Positions 35,801-48,298 of a DNA stretch of 64,000 nt are shown here, one piece after another. Within the stretch, counting starts at the first letter, position 1. Each line of letters starts with the position of its first letter. Origin of the DNA: Homalodisca vitripennis (taxonomy: Eukaryota; Arthropoda; Insecta; Hemiptera; Cicadellidae); NCBI RefSeq assembly GCF_021130785.1, contig NC_060207.1, positions 197,978,001 through 198,042,000 of the forward strand, given 5' to 3'. A program made the position numbers and the translations under genes. The notes under the pieces are model-generated. The model made no database searches and was not told where the DNA came from. It was given only the letters and a program-made list of their open reading frames with translations.

Positions 35801-38800
35801 CCTTTATTTATCTTACGACCGAAGCAGGGCAATGTTTTAAGGGGAAAAAAATCTCTTTTTCATGTCATATTTGGTTCTTTAAATTAAAATTTCCAAAATA
35901 ATAGAAAATTTTTGTTTCTGCCAAATTTATTGAAAACCGTTGAACAAATTTTACAAGTTACCTCTATGTTGTACCTATACTTTCCTGTGAAGGAACCAGG
36001 ACTTTTCAGGACATCTTCCATCGTTCAGTGGTACAAACAATCAGTAACACTACGTTTCGAGATTTACAATCCGATCACTCCTTCAGTTTCTAACGCATAA
36101 TTACAGACTAGGTTAAAAATAAACAAATATTGCCAGAGCGTTTTGACACGCGTAGGTCAGGAATCACAACCACCATGTTGTGTGTTAACATCACGAACTT
36201 TAAAACTTGCACATAATAAAAAACTAGACATAACACTAATTATTAAAACTGAACTACATAATACAGGTCGAAATAGGTCTGCGTTCGCCGACGAACCATC
36301 TACAACCGAATATATGATATACTTTAATATTCTCAGAAACCAAAACATATATACATGTGTCGAATTCATATTGATGACAATTTAAACATTTTCAGGATTA
36401 AGAAAGACTTAAAAATTGTCATAGCAATATAAGTGCCCAGAGATTCTTACCACCGCATTAAAATAGAATAACTTTTCACAGGTAATCAAAACGATACAAA
36501 ATGTCAAATATTACGGTGGTGAGAACTTTACTTAGTGAAATGTTGCAATATGAAGGTACCATAAATACGATAAATTACAAAAGAAAACACTTGAAAGTGT
36601 GTTTCCTACTCCATAAGCTTCTTTAGAAACAGTATCACCTGTTGATCAAATGGGCAAAAGATAGAGCTAGATCGACAATGTTTGCCAAGTTAGTGAAGTA
36701 TTGACAAAGTTTCCTCGAAAGTTTCCTGAAAAACTTTACCATTACGGGGACATTGTGGTCGACTGAGCGCTCTCCGAGCCGCAATCACAACTAACACGGT
36801 TACTGTGATGGCAAAGTTTGTATCACCGGGAAGTTAGGGATAAATTGCAGGTAATTTAACTAAAGTCACATGATGTACTTGTTAAAGAACATTTACGCGT
36901 TTCTCACTCCTTACATTTTCTCATAAAAAAGAGTCAATAAATTGTACGTTCAACTTTCTGTAAATGTTTTCTTTTAAGGAAGCGCAAGATATTTATAAGC
37001 CTTTATTTACTATGCGGCAACGAGTAAGAAACTAATTTTAATTCGTTTTGTGAAAAGTAGTCATTCTTCCTTGTTAAAAGACTCTTTATATGGTTAATTA
37101 ATTATTCCTGTTAAATATGAAGTAGGATGTGTCAAAACTCTTATTTGTTGTTTCGACCGTGGAGCACCACTTTCTTTGGTCCGATTTTCCACAACCATGA
37201 CCTAGACCTTCCTATTCATTGTGGAACGTTTAAAGTAATTTTCGTAAACATGTGTACGAAATTACATAGTGGTGGTTAGATAGAAAGCTTTTTATATTTA
37301 CACTATGCAGTGGATAGATTAAAAGTATATACAAAAGATTAAACATAAATCCGATAGAAGATGATACGCTAAAATGAGGAAACTCATCAATGAATCAATC
37401 AAGAATCAATGTAAAATATATAATTATTTTATTTTATTGCTTAGTTTATGCATAGTTATCTATATTTAATTAGCCGAAAAATCACGAAAAGTTTATGAGG
37501 AATAATATATCTGATTTTAATATTCATTGTATAAATTCAAATACTGTACCTATGAACTAATATTATTAAAAAGAATAACGATCACTTAAATGAATAATGG
37601 TTAATTGTTCGAAAACATGCTAAATATACAATTTTCTTCTTCATTATTTCTATGAGACTTCCAGACAATAATGAAATTTCTTACACTATAACTTTGCATT
37701 AAACAAAACTTTATTCCTTCGTATTAGGTAAATTTGCTAGACCTATTGCAATCGCCTCTATGGCTGAATTTCCTACAGATTCTTTTCGACAAACATAACA
37801 ATCTAAAACAATCTCTCAGAATCTAAAACCACCGTAATCCGAGGACACATGTACATATGGGTTAATATTATATAAACGTACATTATAGAAGGCAAAGAGT
37901 TATCCTAAAGCAAACCGACAGTATAAGAAATAAATATATCAATGTAATAAAATAAATACATTTCACTTCAACAGTATATATTACAATCTACACAGGTGTT
38001 ACAGATTATCTTCTTTCCTAAAATAAAATCATTGCAATAATGTTTAAATTTATCCTTCATGAGAAATCCAACTATTGTAAATACTTTTCAAAATTTAGGA
38101 TTTCGTTAGGAAAAACTCCAAGATTTCATGTTTACTATAACATACTAATGATAAAAAATAATTAATTCAAATGATTATAATTTTTGTAGTACAAGTTCAT
38201 AAGTATAGCTCGTATACTTAAGAGCTACTTACCAAAGACAGGAACCAAATATTGTACACCACTTGAAAGACGTTGTAGAACATCATGATGTACTTGAGAT
38301 CAAAAGGTGGACGTTTACTCATGAGATAAGGGCCGAGTCTGGTGACAAACACGAGGTATCCGCACATGAGAATAGTAACAGGAAGTGGACTTCCCATCAT
38401 CCAGTACGACTCAACCACTTCATCTAGAAAAAGACTTAAATTCATTACAATCCAAATTCAACTTAAACATGGTCGGCACTAAACACCGCCTTTTAATCAA
38501 TAATCAGTCTTTCAAAGTTGTTAAAGCAAAGGTTCCTACTTCAAGAGATACACTTTTTTAGAAATCTTTTGATTGGCTAAGCGGTAGCAAAGCATATAAC
38601 TCGAGGGACAGGAAACTATTATTTCTTTATCTTTGTATAAACATCTCTGTACACACTGGAGAAAGAACTGAACTGTAGACTTGAACATGTGCGTAAAGGT
38701 TTTATTTCCATGTAAGCAACATTGCCTAAGATGATAGTTGGTCAATGTCTCTCCATAGGATCTGGCTGACCGATAGCAAAAACCTTTACATAGGTCTTAT

Positions 38801-41275
38801 AGTTATCAGAATGACAACGACAAAAATATCACAATATACATATTTGTAAACAAACGTAATACAATCAAATGAAATATTTTAACTTCAGGAACAGTAACAC
38901 ATGCAGCCTAATAAAATGAGTTAGCCCGTTAGGCAACACGTGGTGTGTCGTACTTTTACCTTGTATATTCTTCTGCTCATTTTATGATATATTTTATATT
39001 TATTTTACAAAAATCACCTTGAAAAAAAAATAACGAGGTTAATATCTTGTGTTTTTTAAACTACAAATAATTTTGCTACGCATTAAAATAATAGTATTAT
39101 GTTAGTATGCCGCTGATTTTAAATTCATAATATCGAGTATGAAATTATTTAAACTAAATGCGTGTGTGTGTGTGTGTGTAAATACATTTTTATGTTATAT
39201 GTATGTACAGATTATTACAACTACCGGTCTACACAATATTTTTTTGACATGACAACGTCTTAAATTAGGTTGCGGCTCGGAGTCACTCATGAAAAAGTGT
39301 AACGCCCAGTAACGTTACGATGCCCGTCCAGTGGGTCCGCCGCACGGGATCCGCACGGGATAAAGCAGATAACTGTGGGTCCGCCGCACGGGATAAAGCA
39401 GATAACTATGTTTATTCGTGAAAATGTGGAGTGCTTAGATTCGTCATTTACAACAACTACAACAATAAAGGTAAATAATTGTACACTGATATTTCATTAT
39501 CGTAAACTATGTATGATTGATTGATTAATTGTTAGATTGACACAAAAGTTGAGAAACTGAGTTTATAGGTTATGTCATACTATTGACAAATGTTGATAGT
39601 GTTAAGTAAATTATTAGTTTAAATCACTCTGCAATCAATCGTAATTCAGTCGATTGAGAAGAAACAGCGCGTATTGCTAGTCAAACATTTAAAATAACAA
39701 ATTATAACATCTAACCTGTCATAACAGTGCGACCAAACAAACGAACTAAACCGACCAATCACCACGCGCGGAGTTAGAATTTAACTGTGTTTAGCAAGAA
39801 TTTCAAATTCCAATTTTAGTTAATGTTTTATTCACCTTTACCATTTACAATAACAAATTTTAATTAATTTCAAATTATGTACAATGTTTTAATAAACGAA
39901 ATATATTTCTATAGTTAAAATTTGTGCAATTCTTCTTTTCATTCAATTCCTTGTTCCTATTGTGCAATTTAATAATATTCATATTAATAAATATTCTACC
40001 GAGAAAAAGACGTTGTCACGTAAAATCTTCGCCCGTAAAACCGACTTTACAGGCAACCGTAATTTTTTTTCTAGTAATGGTGTATTGCAAAGAAGGAAAC
40101 ACTTTCGTATAATATTTTAATCTCTCCATTTGGCTTTTCTATTGTTAATTCTACATTTTAGATGTGATATCATTATTGCACACGATAAAATTAATTCATA
40201 AGAACCTGGTATGCTGATATCAGGGAGACTATTTAACTTAGTTCTGAGGTCCAACACTAGGGTTGCGCGACGTAACTTTGATTGATATCGTTCAAATATT
40301 TGCTGTCTGAGTGTTTCTTCCACAGATCGCCGTCTTCTGCGCTCACTTTTACCGTGCCACATTTTATAGAATTGGATGAGCTATGTTTTGGGTAATTTGT
40401 TTAAGGAAAACCAATTCCCTTTTATGCCTTTTTCTGCCCGACCTCAAGGGCCACTGTCCATTGCGAGGATCTTATGGAGCAGAATAAGAGGGAGATTCGA
40501 TATAGTACAAGATATATGGTACTGATAAAAAGTGCAACGGTCACAGAATTTGAACCTGTGCTATTTCTTCTCACATCCATAGCCCGACGTGATAGACTGT
40601 CGTTCTACTAATACATCATAATCTAATAATAATAACGATATATGAACCACACACGCGTCCTTTTAAAATTCTTACTAAACACAGGCGTAGTTAATGTTTT
40701 TGTTATTTTCAGTTTGGATGATTAACAGTTTGCACGAATATTCATGTTAAATAGTTCTTATAAAATATGTTTTCATTATATCTAAAATAATAAACCATTT
40801 ATAAAGCGCTAAAAGAATAAAACCTTTTAATTTTTATTGGCATTGAGAGTAAAACATATTTTTACCGAAAGAATCTCGGTATACTTTTTCATTGTTAGCT
40901 TTATTCAAAAATAATAATGACTTAAGTTTTTGGGCCTTTTACAAGCAAAATATATTATTTATAACTTATATTTATCATTTTTGTTTCACGTCAGACCTTC
41001 AACAAAACTGGTGCCAGACGATCGATTTTTTTCGAAGAGAAAACTGCCAAAACTGTTCAAAGGAAAAATACATAGACAATTGGCTCTCGTCATTTGATCT
41101 AGTATAATTAATTACCTTGCAGTTTGTGCGGTTAATTCTAAGCACAGTACATATGTGGCAATGCGGAAAATATAGTATATCAATTATGAGATGATATCCA
41201 CTTACCTTCCCACTTTGGAAAGCTTTCTGCCGTTTCTTCTTCCATGAATGTAACATTGTTAACGTCATTTACCAT
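26613..41275 (-). CDS. Elongase B: ELOVL-family very-long-chain fatty acid elongase, complete
   Basis: Seven exons (41206-41275, 38233-38423, 33092-33181, 32434-32490, 30834-30939, 28752-28888, 26613-26834) join in frame to 290 codons plus stop, a typical ELOVL length. By family it is an integral ER enzyme condensing malonyl-CoA with long acyl-CoA. Visible motifs: LGPYLMSKRPPF (GP.lM..R.Pf), MMFYNVFQVVYN, a CHP loop, KVADLIDTVFFVLRKK (Asp for the usual Glu), the histidine box [37 protein letters not shown] and MNFYFNSY near the end. All GT-AG introns keep the phases of genes A and C. The C-tail is longer (ends NGNLPKLS) and lacks a terminal KKxx signal. Exon 1 and its upstream DNA lie between two 830-bp inverted repeats. 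Paralogue of its two neighbours; acyl preference unknown. Confidence 0.92.
26835..28751. other. Elongase B intron 6
   Basis: AT-rich. Around 27370-27500 a repeat-like passage (actactatgccgattataatg ... ggttagcatataggct) resembles text common in dispersed insect elements. No exon seen. Confidence 0.5.
28752..28888 (-). CDS. Elongase B exon 6
   Basis: 137 nt, acceptor cattacag, donor GTAAGA. It encodes GLVNSAVHIIMYSYYFLSAL, GP, then [15 protein letters not shown]. Confidence 0.95.
29035..29205. repeat. 35-bp minisatellite
   Basis: About five copies of a 35-36-bp unit containing atacaatgttctttgttta and cattatcattgttg. The unit starts aatgtt at 29111, 29146 and 29181. It lies in elongase B intron 5, about 150 bases upstream of exon 6. 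Confidence 0.85.
30834..30939 (-). CDS. Elongase B exon 5 (histidine box)
   Basis: 106 nt, acceptor gttttag, donor GTAATT. It encodes VFFVLRKKQTHISFLHLYHH with the catalytic HxxHH, then a helix. Confidence 0.95.
32434..32490 (-). CDS. Elongase B exon 4
   Basis: 57 nt, acceptor attgcag, donor GTAAGT. It encodes FKVTWVWLMSKVADLIDT. Confidence 0.92.
33092..33181 (-). CDS. Elongase B exon 3
   Basis: 90 nt, acceptor tttccag, donor GTAAGT, phase 0 on both sides. It encodes FLRESHFMKYMMEESCHPRS, including the conserved loop cysteine. Confidence 0.85.
33182..38232. other. Elongase B intron 2
   Basis: About 5 kb of AT-rich DNA, no exon found. Around 34000-34260 two passages with tctgtctgtctgtccg-type text look like remnants of a dispersed element; similar text appears inverted near 58140-58170. 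Confidence 0.55.
38233..38423 (-). CDS. Elongase B exon 2
   Basis: 191 nt, acceptor ttttctag, donor GTAAGT. It holds DEVVESYWMMGSPLPV, the first helix and LGPYLMSKRPPFDLKYIM. Confidence 0.95.
39241..40070 (+). repeat. 830-bp repeat, left arm of a large inverted pair
   Basis: Runs from tttttgacatgacaacgtct to aggcaaccgtaatttttttt. The arm at 43083-43910 is its reverse complement, with few differences over the whole length. Near its ends each arm carries a short inverted motif, tgacaacgtctt (39250-39261) and aagacgttgtca (40007-40018). Inside, gggtccgccgcacgggat and cgggataaagcagataact are tandemly repeated (39340-39405). No ORF with recognised domains is present. The family is unassigned. It sits in elongase B intron 1. 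Confidence 0.9.
40117..40362 (-). other. Unassigned ORF with an Arg-rich start
   Basis: ATG at 40362, 81 codons, beginning MWHGKSERRRRRSVEETL. The first half is basic and helix-like (RQQIFERYQSKLRRATLVLD). It lies just inside the left arm of the large inverted repeat, on the strand of elongase B and within its intron 1. I do not recognise a family. It may be the remnant of a transposon protein or chance. Confidence 0.25.
40525..40612 (-). repeat. Degenerate tRNA-like sequence
   Basis: On the minus strand a box B-like GGTTCAAATTC sits in a T-arm (CACAG...CTGTG) downstream of an anticodon-arm-like CGACAGTCTATCACGTCGG. The acceptor stem does not pair, so this is more likely a tRNA-derived SINE head or a tRNA pseudogene than a working tRNA. 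Confidence 0.4.
41206..41275 (-). CDS. Elongase B exon 1
   Basis: ATG at 41275, 70 nt, phase 1 end, donor GTAAGT. It encodes MVNDVNNVTFMEEETAESFP, an acidic N-terminus. Choosing this start gives the same phase as gene A exon 1. Confidence 0.8.
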
Positions 41276-42189
41276 TCCTGGAATAACAACTTTGAGATTT
41301 ACTTCAGAAACGCTGGTTTCCTTATATTGCCTCTAATCGGGTTCTCAAAATAATATTTTTGCTATGTAATTTTAACATATGTTATCCTTTTCCTGATTCT
41401 CGTTACGTTCTCAGCCAAATCTGTTGATAATTAGAACATATTATAATCTACTCAAATATGGCACTTGTCCTACAACTATCGTAGTGCCTTCTATAACATA
41501 CAAGAGAACATTAAAATTATATATATTGCTTAAATTGCAATAACCTTGCCCTTAAAAGTAAAAATGTACTTGACACATATAAATATGGCTAACGGAAATT
41601 ACATAACTCTATGTGATCTATTTTGAATAGTTGGCGAGATTTCAAGTTTAATAATATGTGTTGCTTGATTACTACTTAAATCTAATGGAGCAAATGTATT
41701 GTTTTATTGCAATGTACAGTATTTATTGCTAATTATAGCTGATCAATACCAATGCATTTAAAATAATTACAATGACAATAAATGAATATTCTAACAAAAA
41801 TTACTATTTTGTAAAATCAATGCAAAACTATACAAATAATGACAAAATTGTTTTGGAACAGCTCTATTCTCTTAACCTTATAAATATGAATCATTATAAC
41901 TCGCCTTCACCATAAAATATGCTCTGGAAATCACGTAATATTTAGTATAAGTAAACTTTAATTGAAAAATCGTAGTTATTTTAAGAATATATTCTGAATG
42001 ATCAACTGTTATATTGTTATATTTAATTATGGTTCAGATATGTGTACATACTTAGAATTTCTACGTTTCGCAAATTAATTGTTCATCCAAATATGAAATT
42101 TAATCCATATATTGTAGACTCCATATAACTAGTAGACTCAATATATTATACTTTTCTAGCACTTATGTTATATAATAATTTTATTTATT

Positions 42190-42312
42190 TCTCCTATAGC
42201 ATGTCACAAAAAGTAATACTATTAGTAGGACCCAGCTGACAAGTTCTAACTTAGCCGGGCCTAATACATGTATAATTGGTAAATAAATAAATTCTACTCT
42301 ATTCTATTCTAT
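42190..42312 (+). mobile_element. 3' end of a non-LTR retrotransposon
   Basis: Text gcatgtcacaaaaagtaata ... gtaggacccagctgacaagt ... taattggtaaataaataaat then (TCTAT)n-like ctactctattctattctat. A terminal A-rich tag and short tandem tail of this kind mark truncated jockey/RTE-like elements. It lies between the two 830-bp inverted arms. Confidence 0.5.
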
Positions 42313-43082
42313 AATATTGATCTCGTTAATTTTATGTATGCAACACCTTAGAGCAAAGATAAAACAAATATATTCTTGTAATCCGTATTGTGCTATTTCC
42401 TTTTATTTTCTATAAAACTTTAGGGTTTAAAAACACGTTAGTAATGCAATTTATAACTACACTTCAAAATACTCTTGAGCACTGTACCTTAATCTAGTCA
42501 GTATGACATATAACTCCAGACGGAAAAGGTCCTCTCTGGTAGATTCTCACGGGTGTATAGGTGGGCCCCGAAAGGCGAAATCAGATGTAAATAGGAACGA
42601 AATATTCATTGAACGGGGTTAATGAGCTGTGTTCACCTGATTTGTTAAACTGTCCAAGGCTTTTGACCATTGTGTATTATCCATCGTGAAGTCTGGAGTG
42701 ACTAATCATGCCATAGTGTTACTGGCGGGAAATATAACAGTTGTTGTATTTTAAATATATTTGTTTTTACCCATCTGAGTTGTGTGTATTATAATTGTAC
42801 TACTAGTTTAGCTATAAGTGATGGGTTAAATATAAGGGGAAAAAGTAGTTGTATGTGTTTTATTTTTGTAATTTATATACGAGAACATTTAGAGAACCTT
42901 ATAACATTGTATATTGCATTTTGAGTAAGGTTATGAGTTTCGTTGGAATTACAAAGCAGTATAGATTTTTTAATGTTATGTTTAAAGAAGTGCATATGGT
43001 TTTCGATTAGAAATTGTTTTATGTTTAAACAACTAATCTGTTCATATCTGAAATATACTACTTATATTGATACCTACAATGA

Positions 43083-43910
43083 AAAAAAAAATTATGGTTG
43101 CCTGTAAAGTCGGTTTTACGGGCGAAGATTTTACGTGACAACGTCTTTTTCTCGGTAGAATATTTATTTATATGAATATTATTAAATTGCACAATAGGAA
43201 CAAGGAATTGAATGAAAATAAGAATTGCACAAATTTTAACTATAGAAATATATTTTGTTTACTAAAAACATTGTACATAATTTGAAATTAATTAAAATTT
43301 GTTATTGTAAATGGTAAAGTTGAATAAAACATTTACTAAAATTGGAATTTGAAATTCTTCCTAACACAGTTAAATTCTAACTCCGCGCCTGGTGATTGGT
43401 CGGTTTAGTTCGTTTGTTTGGTCGCACTGTTATGACAGGTTAGAGGTTATTATTTGTTATTTTAAATGTTTGACTAGCAATACGCGCTGTTTCTTCTCAA
43501 TCGATTGAATTAACGATTGATTGCAGAGTGATTTAAACTAATAATTTACTTAACACTATCAACATTTGTCAATAGTATGACATAACCTATAAACTCAGTT
43601 TCTCAACTTTTGTGTCAATCTAACAATTAATCAATCAATCATAGTTTACGATAATGAAATATCAGTGTACAATTATTTACCTTTATTGTTGTAGTTGTTG
43701 TAAATGACGAATCTAAGCACTCCACATTTTCACGAATAAACATAGTTATCTGCTTTATCCCGTGCGGCGGACCCATAGTTATCTGCTTTATCCCGTGCGG
43801 ATCCCGTGCGGCGGACCCACTGGACGGGCATCGTAACGTTACCGGGCGTTACACTTTTTCATGAGTGACTCCAAGCCGCAACCTAATTTAAGACGTTGTC
43901 ACGTCAAAAA
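43083..43910 (-). repeat. 828-bp repeat, right arm of a large inverted pair
   Basis: Reverse complement of 39241-40070, from aaaaaaaaattatggttgcc to acgttgtcacgtcaaaaa. Only scattered substitutions separate the arms, so they are young or gene-converted. The 3.0 kb between them holds elongase B exon 1 and the DNA upstream of it, the degenerate tRNA-like sequence and a retrotransposon 3' end. Confidence 0.9.
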
Positions 43911-44478
43911 CATTTTGGTCATTCCATTACGATACTTAAAACAGAAATTAGGGCATTTTATTACGGCATCCAATATTTACAGTATTTGTATGAAATATAA
44001 CCGAGAAGTAAAATATTTTTATTGATTAAACAGCTTATTTCCTTACTAAGAAACAAATGAATTTTTTTATGCAATCACATTGAGTTATATTTAATTAAAA
44101 TACAAAATTTCTTCAAGTCACTTCTTTAAACTATACATTAAAAATCTTATTGTTATAGAGCAGTTATTTATATTTTTAACTCCACACAAACTTCCCTTTA
44201 CCCATTTTCAAGTGGATTAATTTATTTAGAACACTTAAGAATTAGTTTTATGGATTTAAGTAGAACCCGGTGTCACCAGGAAACTCATAACACAACGTCC
44301 TACTGGTATAATTGCTTATAGGATATCAACTATGTATATCCTTAAACTCCGTAACGTGTAAAGATATTTACTAGAATAATGATAAGCATAGAATTATTTG
44401 TAGGATATAAAAGTATACTAAATAGTGAGGCATGAGGAAATATATGTTTTGGTTTATGTTAGTGTATCGGAAATTTGT

Positions 44479-44480
<2 letters not shown>

Positions 44481-44532
<52 letters not shown>
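44481..44532. repeat. (AT)n microsatellite
   Basis: About 52 bases of alternating A/T. Confidence 0.95.
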
Positions 44533-44535
<3 letters not shown>

Positions 44536-47340
44536 TTAGTTTAATTACTACTTTAATTTCTACCTATCTCTCATTTAAAATTTGCTACTGAATCTTTGAC
44601 ATTATGAAACATAATAAACTTGCAGTAAAAGCTAGATATTAACCCTTTCTACCTATTCCTTCTCAAAGCAAAACTATTGCTGCTCTTCTCTAGTCATATA
44701 AAATAGCACTTTGAAAAATCTGGCTGGATTAATCATTTGACAATGCCCACCATATGAGAATTATTGAGCATAAAGGGTCAATAAATGTGAAATACAACCA
44801 GGTTTATTGGTGATCCTAAACGCGATACTAATAGTTGACTTAACAATACCACCATTCTTTTTTTATTACATTTTAAATTACTCAACGAACGTTACTTAAG
44901 CATGTCGAAAAGAGTAATTTATATAACTTTCATAGAGCGTATTTCCTAAAGGAGTAATTTAAAATATACATTTTTCACAACTAACTATAAACATTTCTAT
45001 CAAACAGAAAAATTATAAAATATATACGGTGTTTAAAAAAAATTGTAAAGTTTAACTCCATATTGGCCATAAATTACAGCCAAATGTTTGATATTCTAAG
45101 TTCATATTCTTTACAGTAACTATAAAATAGATCAGGTCACTCATTTGAAATTTCCTGTCAATTTAGTTCTCTTCAAGTATCTAATGATTGTCCAGGAAAA
45201 TATACTAATTTCTATTTCAAACAGCGTGTTTTTCTTAATTATACTCAACAATACTGAAAACTGAATAGACTTATAAATAATATGCGAATATTTACTTCAT
45301 TTCAATAAATAAGAATGTAATATTTTTTCATTCATATTTTAAGAATTGTGGGGAATGGTGTAGATGTGTACCTACTGGATTAAAATGAAATGTTGATTGC
45401 ACTCTTTTTCATTAATAGGCCACGGTTAGTTCTCATCGGCCTGTATGACATGTGCAGGAAGTAGATGATTAAGATTTTGATTTTTTTAAATAATGGAGAG
45501 GTAGAAATTATTAAAACATTATTATCAGTGATATTATCCCTGGTTACTTTTGTTATAAGAAGAATTTTCCAAGCTTCACTAGCCTTTGCATTTGTAACAG
45601 GTAAGGTGAGATAAAAAATTGCTTGTACATACAACCTTACACGCTACATTTTACAGGCAAAGGAACCCATAGAACAAAGTAAACTACTAGTCTACAAATT
45701 TCATAATATACCTTAGTTGGTTATAAATTTAGTAAGAGATGTAAGTTTTAAGAGATTATACTCTTATATATTTTAAGAGTTTGATAAGTTATTCTGTTGA
45801 ACGTTACGATTTCCAATGACAGACCTAAATACAAACAAAATTCTGTTTGGGTTTTTTATACAAATATTATATCTCAAAATTAAAGAACAGAAATAGTTAA
45901 AACTTTGAACAGTTTTAGTCAAACAAAGAGCTGTTAAATACTATCAGAAAATTAGTATATGAATAGCGGCCACATAGAATTGTCATTAATAACATTAATT
46001 ATAAATGACTTCAACTAATGAGTATTAACCTGATTATGAAGCTAATTGATACACCTAACAATGTCATTGCTTTTTTTGGACATTTTGTATAACAGTTCGG
46101 AAGAAGTAAATTTATGTTTACATTTGTTTTAATTTGTTTATATAATTTATTCTAATATCTTTTAGACATAAAATTAAAACATTTTAACAAGATTAAAAGA
46201 TAATAACTCTTGCTATTCCAGACAAACTTGCATCGCCTCCCTTTTTATACGTTATATAATGTTTTTCGGAAATTTATTTATAAAAAGTTTCGGAGGGTTG
46301 TGTGTTTAAGTTTTTATTTTGGTGCAAAAGAAACTAAGAAATAATTACAGGCAGGCAATAAAACAGTTGAGAGGCTATTTGTTGAAATGATTACTTCATT
46401 TAGGTCCATGGAACAATGTTCTTAAGTTTATTTTGGATGTAGATTCTTTTTGAGATCTGCCACAAAGAAGTATCATACAACAACTTTGAGATTTGCTTCA
46501 AAGTGCAAATTTCAATCGGTTATTTATATCCAACCAATAAAAATTAAAAGTCGAAACAATTCTAATTATTATTTTATATTTTATTTTGTTTTCATGACAC
46601 TTAAATGTTACAAATATGTTCAATGTTATAATGTTTAAATAAAAAAGTTATTTATGATTATTACTAAACTATGTATTTTACTAATTTCTTTTTAAATTTA
46701 AGACAGTGAAGAAAATATCTCCTAATAGTAAGATGGTGCAATCGATTTTGTGTTTGTAGCTGTTTTTATGCTGAGTTAATAGCTGTTATAAATTTCCTCT
46801 TAATATAAATATTTAAAACTTTCTTTATTGTTCCATGTCACATTAACGTAAAGTATGAAGTTAAAATATTTCGTAATCAGTCCAAATAAAAAGACTAAGG
46901 GTAAAAAATTGGAGCATTTACTTGAGCTACAAACGTAAAATATAATATTTTATTTAGGAAGTAACGTGTCTTTTTATTTATTAGTTTACTTTCGTAACAT
47001 AATTAATACTTAAAACACTTAATTTCTTGACTTTTATTTAAATAAAACATAATTTCAATAATTAACAAATTAACCAAACCCGACGCTACAATTCATGTAC
47101 ATAGTATAAAATGTCTCATTTTACCTTCAGTTTTTTTTTACTTGGGGTGATTACAAAATCTTCCAAAATTTCCAACATTAAATTCCTGTAGTTTGACGTG
47201 GACATAAAAAAAATCTACTGTTTGTGCATTTGGAGAATCTCTATGAAACAGCTGGCTATTTAAAATAAAATGTTTTTCACAACTGAAATCTATTGCTCCA
47301 AATTAAGAATCATGTCATGTTATGATAGAAATGTAGTGAG

Positions 47341-47740
47341 ATGGCCCACAACAACAGGTTGACCACCCAGGTCAGACTACTACTCTAAGTCCACTTACGC
47401 TAAGCCTTCGCCTGAGGCTTCTCCGCCTAAGCCGGGGGTAATTACAAGGAACTTGAGTTTAACCCTGGAGGGTTTTGTGTTAGCTTGAGTGGTGTCATCG
47501 TGCGATATCATCACTTTAAAAATTGTGCATGCACTCATGTTAGCATTTTGTTTAAAAAGATTCTATCAGACTGCAAAGAAGTCAAATTCTGTTAGCAACA
47601 ACACTTTTTGTGTCATGAAACTTTATATTGCTCGGATATTTACTTTATAAAAGTAAAAAGTAAAAAAAGTAAAGAATGTCGCCTGGTAAAATAAGACATT
47701 CTTTACTTTTTTTTACTGTTTACTTTTTATATTTCCATCA
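47341..47740 (+). repeat. Retroelement-like repeat with the type 2 SINE tail
   Basis: GC-richer text (ggcccacaacaacaggttga ... cttcgcctgaggcttctccg ... ctggagggttttgtgttagc) ends in tcgcctggtaaaataagaca followed by ttctttactttttt, the tail seen at 23750-23785. The stretch 47657-47735 folds back on itself (aaagtaaagaatgtc / gacattctttacttt). Confidence 0.45.
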
Positions 47741-48243
47741 TTTAGTGTAAGATTTTATGAAAGGCGTAAGTGGAATTAGGTGACAAATACAGTCTGTTTT
47801 AGAAATGCATCCATCAAGAGATTCAAAACCTAAACGGTCGCTTTTTATTGCCAGTTAAGTTATCCAGACAAATATCACAAAAAGTAATTGCTTTTTATAG
47901 AGAAACTTTCATATTGGCTTTTGTATAAGAGTATACTTTAGAGATAAATAACCTGTACACTCGAAGGTAGACACGTATCGAGTAGTGAAAATGATATATC
48001 TAAATGGGTAAATACTAATTAAATGGTTGACGAGTAATACTACTCTATTAAATGTAATTTAGTGGACGTATCTGATGCTAATACATTTTCACACTGTTTA
48101 ATTGTACACGGAATACAGTATTTGTTAATACAATCATACGGTAACTATGGAAAAGATTTAAGACATTTAGTATATTGTTTGTAATTACTATAAAATATGA
48201 TGATTATGAAGAGAGAGTATAAGAAGACTGAAATCATATATAA

Positions 48244-48248
<5 letters not shown>

Positions 48249-48296
<48 letters not shown>
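48249..48296. repeat. (AT)n microsatellite
   Basis: About 48 bases of alternating A/T. Confidence 0.95.

Positions 48297-48298
<2 letters not shown>

Noticed and set aside
39241..43910. A single composite transposon whose interior is the elongase B exon
   Set aside because: Exon 1 splices in phase to exon 2 outside the arms, and each arm looks like a complete repeat unit. Two separate insertions in opposite orientation are simpler.
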